Both the position numbers and the translations under genes were made by a program. From Bacteroidaceae bacterium (GTDB taxonomy: Bacteria > Bacteroidota > Bacteroidia > Bacteroidales > Bacteroidaceae), in contig JAFUFW010000003.1 in assembly GCA_017469685.1 (NCBI GenBank), positions 1 to 51,434 of the forward strand: a stretch of 51,434 bases of DNA, read 5' to 3'. Positions within the stretch are counted from its first letter, which is position 1. Every line of letters starts with the position of its first letter. Positions 15,401 to 22,538 of the stretch are shown in pieces. The notes beneath the pieces were generated by a model. It saw only the letters and a list, made by a program, of their open reading frames with translations, was not told where the DNA came from and did no database searches.

Positions 15401-17850
15401 TCGTAGAGCTTGTCCATGTCGAGGTGACGGCGGACGTGGTCAGCGAGGCGGTTGTATTGTTCTTCCTTGAAGGATGAATAACTTTGAACAGGTGTCGGAG
15501 CCTTAGCCTTGTTGCGAAGCAGGAATTCGATAACGGGTGCATTATCGAGGAAACCGTGAATGTAAGTGCCTATACAATGGTCGGTTTGGAGGATGGCATG
15601 GTTGGTGTCGCTGACGCCCTGATGTATCTCATAGCCTTGGCACTCCTGTCCATCGAAGATAAAGGTTACTTGCTGTGTGGTTTTCTTGGGAGTCATGGTG
15701 GTAGAGATGGGTAGCAATCCAAGCCCTGGCAGCGACTCAATCGTGCCTTCGATGCCGTCTGGATCGTTCACGGCCTGCCCGAGCATTTGGTAACCGCCGC
15801 ATATACCTACGACCGTTTTCCCGTCGCGGTGAGCACGTAGGATGGCTTGTGCACAACCGTTGCGGCGTAGCTCAAGAAGATCATCAAGCGTAGCTTTAGT
15901 GCCTGGCAGGATGATTATGTCGGCACGACTTATGTCATCTACATTGTTAGTATAAAAAAGGTTGACGCGCGAGTCACGCTCCAAAGTGTCAAAGTCGGTG
16001 AAGTTGCTGATATGGCGCAGAAGCACCACGGCGATGTTCACCTTGCCTTCGGCCAGATGACGACGTTTCTGCTCGAGGCTTACGCTGTCCTCCTCTTCAA
16101 TATATATACCTTTATAATAAGGTATGACCCCGAGAACAGGTACGCCCGTGAGTTCCTCTATCATGCGCCGTCCATCGTCGAAGAGACGAAGGTCGCCACG
16201 GAACTTATTAATGATGATGCCACGGATGCGGGCGCGGTCTTCGGGCGTCTGCAGGGCGATGCTGCCATAGACCGAAGCAAAGACTCCGCCACGATCAATA
16301 TCAGCCACGAGGATGACAGCCGCATCGGCATGTCGAGCCATAGGCAGGTTGACGAGGTCGGTGTCGCGGAGGTTCAGTTCTGAGATGCTGCCAGCCCCTT
16401 CCATGACGATGGGCGAATAGCGGGCCGCGAGACGGTCGAAAGCTTTGCAAACCTCGGCACGAAAGTCAATAGGACCACTTGCATCGCGCTTGCGCCAATA
16501 GTCGTAAGCATCGCGGTTACCGAGGGGCTTTCCGTTAAGAACCACTTGGCTGGTATGGTCGGAATTGGGCTTGAGCAGTAGCGGGTTCATGTCGGTGTGG
16601 CAAGGTATGCCTGCTGCCTCAGCCTGGACCGCCTGCGCCCGTCCTATCTCCAAGCCTTCAGGTGTGGCGTAGGAGTTCAGCGCCATGTTCTGCGCCTTGA
16701 AAGGCGCGGGGTGGTGGCCGTCCTGCAAGAAGATACGACAGAGGGCGGTGGCAATGACACTCTTGCCCACATCACTGCCTGTGCCGCAGAGCATGAGGGG
16801 ACGAGGTGATGAATGACGAATGTCGAGTGATGACTTCGAGTAACCTTTTTGGGGACCCGACAATTTGTATTCGTCAATCGTCAGTCGCAATTTCTCAATC
16901 AACACGCCATTCTCCTCCTTTGTCTGTGCTGCCACACGGAAGTGGTATGGAGTAAGGCCTTCGAAGTTGGAAGCATCACGGATGAGTATGCCATGGCGTG
17001 TGGCAAGGTGCTCTTTGAGCTCAGTAGCTGAAATGCCTACACGTTCGTCCAGACGACAGAGCATAAAGTTGGTCAGTGTAGGCTCTACAGTTATGCTTTC
17101 GAGAGCATTGAGGGCATTTTGCAGGCGTTGAGCTTCAGCAAGATAATCCTTAAGGCCCGGAAGGACGCTGACATTGTTTCTTATCAACCAACTGGCAGCC
17201 TCGATGGCAAGGGCGTTCACCGACCAAGGATGCAAGCGGCGGCGCAGCTGTTCGATGAGCGCAGGGGCACCCACAACATATCCGATACGCAGTCCTGGTA
17301 TACAGTATTTTTTTGTCAAGGAGTGCAGCTGCAATATGTCGCCAGCGGCTACGGCCTCGGCAGGGGAGAGCAAGGGCGCAAGTGTATAGTCCTCGTATGA
17401 CTGATCCACAACGAGCAGACTACAGGTTGAAGACATCTGCATGACACCGGCTTTGGGAATAACAGAGCCTGTAGGGTTATTAGGGTTACAGAGCCATATT
17501 ATCCCGCCGTCTCCCTCGGCAGAGCCAAGAGCCTGACAGGCGTCAGCATATTCGCTGAATGTGGGCTGACAAATGCGGTAGGGCATATCTCTCCACGTCT
17601 GGGCTATCAAATAAATGGCTTCAGTCGCTCCACTTGTCACCAGCACACATTCCTCGCTCACCCCACATCGTTCTGCAATCAGATGTTCCAGCGCTCGTGG
17701 CTCTGGTTCCGGATATGTGCCGATAGCATCAAGCTTTGATGCAATAAAGATTTTCAGCCCACCAAGATCGGCGTGGCTGAAGATATTACTACTGAAGTTA
17801 TGACGGATGCCGCTGTAGCGGTAGGCATCGTCGCCGTGACCTTGTAACAT
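15370..17850 (-). CDS. cobD-cobQ: Fused CobD-like threonine-phosphate decarboxylase and CobQ cobyric acid synthase
   Basis: First gene of the cobalamin operon, about 826 residues. Residues 1 to ~325 are a fold-I PLP enzyme (TSGATEAIYL, CNPNNPTG, catalytic Lys180 in HSLTKKYCIPGLRIGY), matching CobD, which makes aminopropanol phosphate. From ~350 is CobQ, which amidates the corrin ring: P-loop GTGSDVGKS (356-364), FKAQNMALNS, EGAGSISELNL, and the glutaminase part with nucleophile Cys in GICGGYQMLG and EIHQG. The linker (~326-349) is encoded by a palindromic repeat. ATG at 17850 (MLQGHGDD) is preferred; upstream codons cross the promoter. A decarboxylase and CbiB in one operon suggests a local supply for the aminopropanol step. 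Confidence 0.9.
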   Translation of the reverse strand: MLQGHGDDAYRYSGIRHNFSSNIFSHADLGGLKIFIASKLDAIGTYPEPEPRALEHLIAERCGVSEECVLVTSGATEAIYLIAQTWRDMPYRICQPTFSEYADACQALGSAEGDGGIIWLCNPNNPTGSVIPKAGVMQMSSTCSLLVVDQSYEDYTLAPLLSPAEAVAAGDILQLHSLTKKYCIPGLRIGYVVGAPALIEQLRRRLHPWSVNALAIEAASWLIRNNVSVLPGLKDYLAEAQRLQNALNALESITVEPTLTNFMLCRLDERVGISATELKEHLATRHGILIRDASNFEGLTPYHFRVAAQTKEENGVLIEKLRLTIDEYKLSGPQKGYSKSSLDIRHSSPRPLMLCGTGSDVGKSVIATALCRIFLQDGHHPAPFKAQNMALNSYATPEGLEIGRAQAVQAEAAGIPCHTDMNPLLLKPNSDHTSQVVLNGKPLGNRDAYDYWRKRDASGPIDFRAEVCKAFDRLAARYSPIVMEGAGSISELNLRDTDLVNLPMARHADAAVILVADIDRGGVFASVYGSIALQTPEDRARIRGIIINKFRGDLRLFDDGRRMIEELTGVPVLGVIPYYKGIYIEEEDSVSLEQKRRHLAEGKVNIAVVLLRHISNFTDFDTLERDSRVNLFYTNNVDDISRADIIILPGTKATLDDLLELRRNGCAQAILRAHRDGKTVVGICGGYQMLGQAVNDPDGIEGTIESLPGLGLLPISTTMTPKKTTQQVTFIFDGQECQGYEIHQGVSDTNHAILQTDHCIGTYIHGFLDNAPVIEFLLRNKAKAPTPVQSYSSFKEEQYNRLADHVRRHLDMDKLYEILKIETLKY
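16808..16905. repeat. Degenerate palindromic element forming the CobD-CobQ linker
   Basis: Left arm about 16808-16835 (GATGAATGACGAATGTCGAG) and right arm about 16868-16900 are imperfect inverted copies, about two thirds matching. The core, read on the minus strand, is AATTGTCGGGTCCCCAAAAA followed by GGTTACTC. It aligns with the cores in the TolC and kinase genes through AATT, GG.CC, AAAGG and ACTC blocks. Confidence 0.7.
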
Positions 17851-17863
17851 AATGCTTTCGCGT

Positions 17864-17898
17864 GCAAAAATACAAAAATATTTTTGTATTCGTCCAAA
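17864..17898 (-). promoter_or_regulatory. Probable promoter of the cobalamin biosynthesis operon
   Basis: TATTTTTGC on the minus strand (17864-17872) fits the -7 box; TTTG at 17895-17898 is a -33 candidate with 22 bp spacing. The start codon follows 14 bp downstream, so the leader is too short for a riboswitch. Confidence 0.55.
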
Positions 17899-18116
17899 AT
17901 GTGATGCATTAACTTCGCCCATTGCAAAATTATTAGCTTTTTTAGTACCGCGAGTTGTTTTGTTCCTGCATGTATCATCGGTACGCGATCTCACAGGAAA
18001 ACCTATAAATGACTTTTGCCGCCAAGGATAAGGACTCGAACTCGAATATCACTTGCTAAGTGCCCCATGTTGCTAAAAATAGTTAAAACCTTCTTCTCCA
18101 TAGTGCCTTATCAATG

Positions 18117-18147
18117 TTAAAGACAATTATTTTTTTCGTACCTTTGC
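18117..18147 (+). promoter_or_regulatory. Promoter of the EmrAB-TolC-like operon
   Basis: TACCTTTGC at 18139-18147 is a full -7 match; TTA at 18117-18119 is a weak -33 element at about 20 bp. Confidence 0.6.
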
Positions 18148-18253
18148 AGCCGCAAAAGCAAAAATATGCCTGCAAGGTTGTAGTTTGAAAAGACAAAGGC
18201 CGGGACAGGCGCTGGCCAAAAGATTTCAAACAGGATATTCAACAACAATCAGT

Positions 18254-19567
18254 ATGAGAACAAAAAAACATTGGCTCGTAGCGGTCTGCGCTACAGCCGC
18301 TTCATTATGCGCAAATGCTACAGAGCCGTTGAAAACCAGCCTTTGGCAGCTTTTTGATATCGCCGAAGCACATAATGCAAGCATCCAATCCTTCAAGACA
18401 GCTATCAGCGAGGCCAACGAGGGTGTGGAAGTGGCGAAAGCCGCTTGGCAACCAGACCTCGAAACTACAGCCTCGGTGAGTTTCTTGGGCAACGTGAAAA
18501 TCTGGGATCGTCCGCTAAAGAATAAGTTCACAGCCTCTACGCCACACTTTGGCAACAACTTCGCCTTGGCTGCACGACAGACGGTCTATAGCGGAGGCAT
18601 CATTACGAGCGGTATACGTCTGGCCAAACTCCAACGCAAGATGGCCGAGACCGAGGCCGAGGAGAACCGTCAGCGGGTGCGTTTCCTGTTGGTCGGGCAC
18701 TATCTCCAACTGCACAACCTACGTCATCAGGAAGCTGTATTCGACCAGAACATCGCACTGACCGACACGATTATTCATCAGACACTCCAACGGCAGGAAC
18801 AAGGGTTAGTCTTGCAGAATGACATCACCCGCCAAGAGCTTCAGCGCGAAAACCTGCTCTTAGGACGTGCCCGTATACAAGATGCTCAGCGCATCATTTC
18901 ACATCAGCTGACGACTGCACTTGGGATGGACACGACCCTACAGATTCTCCCAGACGAAGATTTTGCCGTAGCTCTGTTGCCAAAGGAGACTGAGGCTGAG
19001 TGGCAGCAAATGGCATCGGCCTGCCACACGGCTATTCAGAAAGCAGACATCGGAACGCACATAGCAGAGCAGAAGGTGAGGATTGAACGGTCGGAACGCT
19101 TGCCCAAAGTGGCTCTCATGGCTGAAAATCATTTCGACGGCCCGGTCACTTTCGAGATTCCTACACTGGACAAGAACATTAATTATTGGTATGTGGGCGT
19201 CGGGGTGACGTACAAGCTATCCTCGCTTTGGAAGAACAACCGCCGCTTGCAGCAGGCACGTACAGCCGTGCGCCACAGCCAGCACCAGCAACGTGAGGCC
19301 GCCGAGGGCGTGGAAAATGCCGTCCAAGCCGCCTACACAAACTACCTCACCTCGTTCACCGAACTGCAAACGCAGCAAAAAAGCGTCGAACTGGCTACAC
19401 AGAACTATCACATTATCCAGAATCGTTATGCCGAAGGCCTGGCACTCATCACCGACATGGTAGACGCTGCCAACGTGAAGCTCGACGCCGAGCTGGCCCT
19501 CGTCAGCGCACGCATTAACGTCATCTACAACTACTATCAACTGAAATACGTAAGTAATACACTGTAA
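18254..19567 (+). CDS. TolC-family outer membrane efflux protein
   Basis: Outer membrane channel of the second export system, about 437 residues from ATG 18254. It starts with a signal peptide (RTKKHWLVAVCATAASLCANA), then TSLWQLFDIAEAHNASIQS, the usual first helix of TolC proteins; the C-terminal repeat carries NRYAEGLALITDMVDAANVKLDAE, here cut to AEGLALITDMVDAANV. A frame continues upstream to 18185, but the signal peptide supports the chosen start. Its stop codon overlaps the next ATG by one base (TAATG), so translation is coupled with the adaptor. No repeat is inserted in this TolC, in contrast to the one at 7228. Confidence 0.85.
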   Translation: MRTKKHWLVAVCATAASLCANATEPLKTSLWQLFDIAEAHNASIQSFKTAISEANEGVEVAKAAWQPDLETTASVSFLGNVKIWDRPLKNKFTASTPHFGNNFALAARQTVYSGGIITSGIRLAKLQRKMAETEAEENRQRVRFLLVGHYLQLHNLRHQEAVFDQNIALTDTIIHQTLQRQEQGLVLQNDITRQELQRENLLLGRARIQDAQRIISHQLTTALGMDTTLQILPDEDFAVALLPKETEAEWQQMASACHTAIQKADIGTHIAEQKVRIERSERLPKVALMAENHFDGPVTFEIPTLDKNINYWYVGVGVTYKLSSLWKNNRRLQQARTAVRHSQHQQREAAEGVENAVQAAYTNYLTSFTELQTQQKSVELATQNYHIIQNRYAEGLALITDMVDAANVKLDAELALVSARINVIYNYYQLKYVSNTL

Positions 19568-20601
19568 TGGAAAAGAAAACTATCTATCGTTGGATGTACA
19601 ACATCATCGTACTGGTGCTGCTCATTGCGGGCGCCACCGTAGTCATCCTCAACTTCGCCCACTTCGGCAAGGTCGAGTGGACGGACAATGCCCACGTGCA
19701 GCAGCACATCACGCCAATCAACACCCGCGTGGGAGGCTTCATTAGGGAAATTCGTTTCGAGGAGTTTCAGCCTGTCAAAAAAGGTGATACGTTAGTCATC
19801 ATCGAGGATGCCGAGTTCCGTCTCGCCGTTGCACAGGCCGAGGCGGGTGTGGCAAATGCCGAAGCAGGCAGTAGGGCTACAACGACGGGCATGGCCACAA
19901 CGCGGAGCAACATCGGTGTGACCGAGGCCACCATCGAAGAACTACAGGCACAGATGGACAACGCCCAGCGTGAAGATGCACGCTTTCAGAAACTATTAGC
20001 ACAGAAGAGCGTCACACAACAGCAGGCCGACAATGTCCACACTGCCTACCTCGCAGCCCGTGCCCGTTACGAAGCTGCCAACCGCCAGCGCCACTCGCAA
20101 ACCCTCATCCATAGCGAGCAGGGCCAGCATCTCCGGCAAAGCGAAGCCGCAATCGAGGTCGCCCGTGCCCAGCTCGACCTCGCCCGCCTGAACCTTTCCT
20201 ACACGGTCATCACCGCTACAGCCGACGGTGTGCTGGGGCGCAAGGAGATTCACGAGGGACAGCTCGTGCAGCCCGGACAGACTATGGTGGACGTCGTGGA
20301 TGCCAGCGACCTATGGGTCGTGGCCAACTACCGAGAGACGCAGCTGCCACACATCGCCGTAGGGGCGAAGGTGCGCATCAAGGCCGACGCAGTGCCCGAT
20401 GTGGAGTACAGCGGCACCGTGGAACGAATCTCCGATGCCACAGGCAGTGCCTACAGCCTCATCCCGCAGGACAACGCCACAGGCAACTTCGTGAAGGTCG
20501 AACAGCGCGTGCCCGTCCGCATCAGCCTCGAAGGGAACAAGCCCGAGGTGCTGGCCAAGTTGCGCGCCGGACTTAATGTGGAATGCGAAATCATCTATTA
20601 G
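19567..20601 (+). CDS. EmrA/HlyD-type membrane fusion protein
   Basis: Adaptor between the MFS pump encoded next and the TolC protein encoded before. The 344 residues include an N-terminal membrane helix (YNIIVLVLLIAGATVVILNF), the EmrA hallmark VEWTDNAHVQQHITPINTRVGG (here VEWTDNAHVQQH), a helical hairpin (about 90-200), and the returning lipoyl motif ADGVLGRKEIHEGQ with VVANYRETQL. The start codon shares a base with the upstream stop. The gap to the MFS gene (139 bp) contains palindromic array B. Confidence 0.9.
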   Translation: MEKKTIYRWMYNIIVLVLLIAGATVVILNFAHFGKVEWTDNAHVQQHITPINTRVGGFIREIRFEEFQPVKKGDTLVIIEDAEFRLAVAQAEAGVANAEAGSRATTTGMATTRSNIGVTEATIEELQAQMDNAQREDARFQKLLAQKSVTQQQADNVHTAYLAARARYEAANRQRHSQTLIHSEQGQHLRQSEAAIEVARAQLDLARLNLSYTVITATADGVLGRKEIHEGQLVQPGQTMVDVVDASDLWVVANYRETQLPHIAVGAKVRIKADAVPDVEYSGTVERISDATGSAYSLIPQDNATGNFVKVEQRVPVRISLEGNKPEVLAKLRAGLNVECEIIY

Positions 20602-20615
20602 AAACGGGCTGAGAA

Positions 20616-20709
20616 CCTATTCGCGGGGATTGCTGCATCATGATGCAGCAATTGCACGATGATGATGCAGTAATTGCTGCGTCATGATGCAGCAACGTTA
20701 GCGAATAGG
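20616..20709. repeat. 22-bp-period palindromic array B between adaptor and MFS genes
   Basis: Three abutting 22-bp units at 20630-20651, 20652-20673 and 20674-20695. The first is a perfect palindrome with centre TGCTGCATCATGATGCAGCA, the third has one mismatch, the middle is imperfect. The array is enclosed by CCTATTCGC (20616-20624) and its inverse GCGAATAGG (20701-20709). Confidence 0.9.
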
Positions 20710-20740
20710 AGCCTCGGCTGGATCTTATAAGCGCTTTGAC

Positions 20741-22348
20741 ATGACCAACCAGCTTCCTTCCTTTTCTATGCCTATGTTCCGCTCGTTCGTCCCCGAACGT
20801 CTGCGGCCATGGATCTATATCCTCCAGGCCTTCTGCTTCCAGCTCTCGGGCTGCGTCTACCTGGGCGCCCTGAACGAGATGATAGGCGGGCGGGCTATCA
20901 TGCGCGAGGATGTCACGATGTGCCTCTACTCCAACCTCGCGGGCATGGCCATTTACTTTCCGGTCCTCTTCAGGATGAAGTTCCGCTTCACCAACCGCTC
21001 GCTGCTCATCACGTCCGCACTGGTGCTGGCAGCGTGCAACTGGCTCTTCACGCAGACCACGTTCCTGCCGCTGATGTGGGCCTTGTGCTTCGTGGCTGGC
21101 ATGGCGAAGATTCAGGGGACGTTCGAGAACATGTCGAACATCCAACTTTGGATGACCCCGACACGCGACATGGGCGTCTTCTTCCCCTGCCTGCACATTA
21201 TCCTGCTCACCAGCATTGAGCTGCAGGCATGGTACTCCGCCTTCTTCGGCCACAACCTGCACTGGTACGCCTCCCACTGGCTCGTGATCGGCCTGATGAT
21301 GCTTGTAGTTTGCATCCAGCTGTTCCTGACGAGGCCCTGGTGCCCGATGCCTGAGCGTGTGCCGCTGAAGGGTATCGACTGGCTCGGTGCAGGCTTCTGG
21401 AGCCTGCTCGGGCTGCAAATCGCATACATCTTCAATTACGGTGACTGGCTTGACTGGTGGCATTCGCCCGTAATCCGTACCCTCACTGGCACCTCGCTCA
21501 TCACCCTCGGCGGCTGCCTTCACCGCATGTGGACCAAACGGCAGCCCTACTTCGAGCCTAAAATGTGGACCTACCGTCACCTCGTGCCCATCTTACTCAT
21601 CATCATAGTCGTTGAAGGTCTGTTAGCCTCCGAGCACGTCCTTGAGGAGGTGTTCTATGAGGAAGTCATGGACTACGAGATGCTCACCTCGCGCGCCTTG
21701 ACTCTGTGGGCGCTGCCCGGCATCTATCTCGGATGTCTGCTTGCGTGGCTGTGGCTGAAGGTGTGGCGCTTCAATGTCTACAAGCTTATCGCCATCGGGC
21801 TCATCGGCGTGACGCTCTACGCCGCCGGTTTCTATTTCCTCGTGGCCGACCACATCAACATCGAAGTGCTTCGCCTGCCGCTCGTCTTCCGTGGTTTCGG
21901 CTATGCCGTGCTGAGCATATCCCTGATGTGGAGCCTGCACGAGATCATGACCTTCGAGCACTTCTTCCAGTCGCTCTCCGTCTTCAACTTCATGCACATG
22001 TACATCGGCGGCGTCATAGGCTGTGCCCTCTATGCATGGGGCCTTCGCTTCTATATGGCCGACAATATCCTGCGCTACACCGCCTACCTCGACCTGCCCG
22101 CCTACACCGCCTCGCCCTTCGACGTCGGCACGTGGATGGACTCCTTCATCCCCGACATGATGGCCGTCACCATCAAGCAGCTCTACGGATGGGTGCTCTA
22201 CATCAGCGGCTTCCTCGCCCTCGCCTTCTTGCTTTGGGACATCCCTATGGTGCGGCGTCAGGCACGGCGTTTCCCTACATGGCCCATGGTCGGTATGCGG
22301 GCATTAGTGCGCCGCAGAAAAGCGAAAGCCCAAAGCTATCAGGACTGA
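20741..22348 (+). CDS. MFS drug/metabolite efflux transporter (EmrB-like)
   Basis: Inner-membrane pump of the tripartite system. The 535 residues are largely hydrophobic, with about a dozen or more membrane helices across the whole length, e.g. LLITSALVLAACNWLFTQTT, LIAIGLIGVTLYAAGFYF and LYISGFLALAFLLWDIPMV. The N-terminal stretch differs from textbook EmrB and lacks a clear DHA motif A, so it belongs to the divergent Bacteroidetes group that accompanies EmrA-like adaptors. The substrate cannot be read. Start ATG at 20741 is 46 bp past the palindromic array. A strong bidirectional hairpin terminator follows. Confidence 0.8.
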   Translation: MTNQLPSFSMPMFRSFVPERLRPWIYILQAFCFQLSGCVYLGALNEMIGGRAIMREDVTMCLYSNLAGMAIYFPVLFRMKFRFTNRSLLITSALVLAACNWLFTQTTFLPLMWALCFVAGMAKIQGTFENMSNIQLWMTPTRDMGVFFPCLHIILLTSIELQAWYSAFFGHNLHWYASHWLVIGLMMLVVCIQLFLTRPWCPMPERVPLKGIDWLGAGFWSLLGLQIAYIFNYGDWLDWWHSPVIRTLTGTSLITLGGCLHRMWTKRQPYFEPKMWTYRHLVPILLIIIVVEGLLASEHVLEEVFYEEVMDYEMLTSRALTLWALPGIYLGCLLAWLWLKVWRFNVYKLIAIGLIGVTLYAAGFYFLVADHINIEVLRLPLVFRGFGYAVLSISLMWSLHEIMTFEHFFQSLSVFNFMHMYIGGVIGCALYAWGLRFYMADNILRYTAYLDLPAYTASPFDVGTWMDSFIPDMMAVTIKQLYGWVLYISGFLALAFLLWDIPMVRRQARRFPTWPMVGMRALVRRRKAKAQSYQD

Positions 22349-22452
22349 TTATTAACCAATAACTGTCAATGATAGAAGATTTGCAAATGGGCTGCTTATG
22401 TTTTGGCTGAAAAGCGTTAAACGGATGTTGTGTTCAGCGTCTTTATGAATCA

Positions 22453-22495
22453 AAAAAGAGTCTCTCTTGTCATAATGGCAAGAGAGACTCTTTTT
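22453..22495. terminator. Bidirectional terminator
   Basis: A perfect 17-bp stem, 22453-22469 (AAAAAGAGTCTCTCTTG) against 22479-22495, with a 9-nt loop and A/T tails on both sides. It serves the MFS operon on the plus strand and the TonB receptor operon on the minus strand. Confidence 0.9.
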
Positions 22496-22538
22496 GGGGG
22501 GAATATTCTGTAAATCTCTTCAAACTGTTTTGATTTGA

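Larger units (their letters stand above)
17851..18253. other. Divergent intergenic region between cobalamin and efflux operons
   Basis: It holds the cob promoter (17864-17898) and the efflux promoter (18117-18147). No riboswitch consensus is seen on either strand. Around 18030-18050 the words GGACTCGAACTCG recall a tRNA T-arm, but the stem does not pair. Confidence 0.6.

Noticed and set aside
18025-18060. Possible tRNA or tRNA fragment (GGACTCGAACTCG)
   Set aside because: The T-loop-like word is present, but the flanking stem does not pair, and no acceptor, D or anticodon arm is found.
20591-21580. Long minus-strand frame opposite the MFS gene
   Set aside because: Shadow frame of high-GC codons; composition rich in His, Gln and Glu without any domain.
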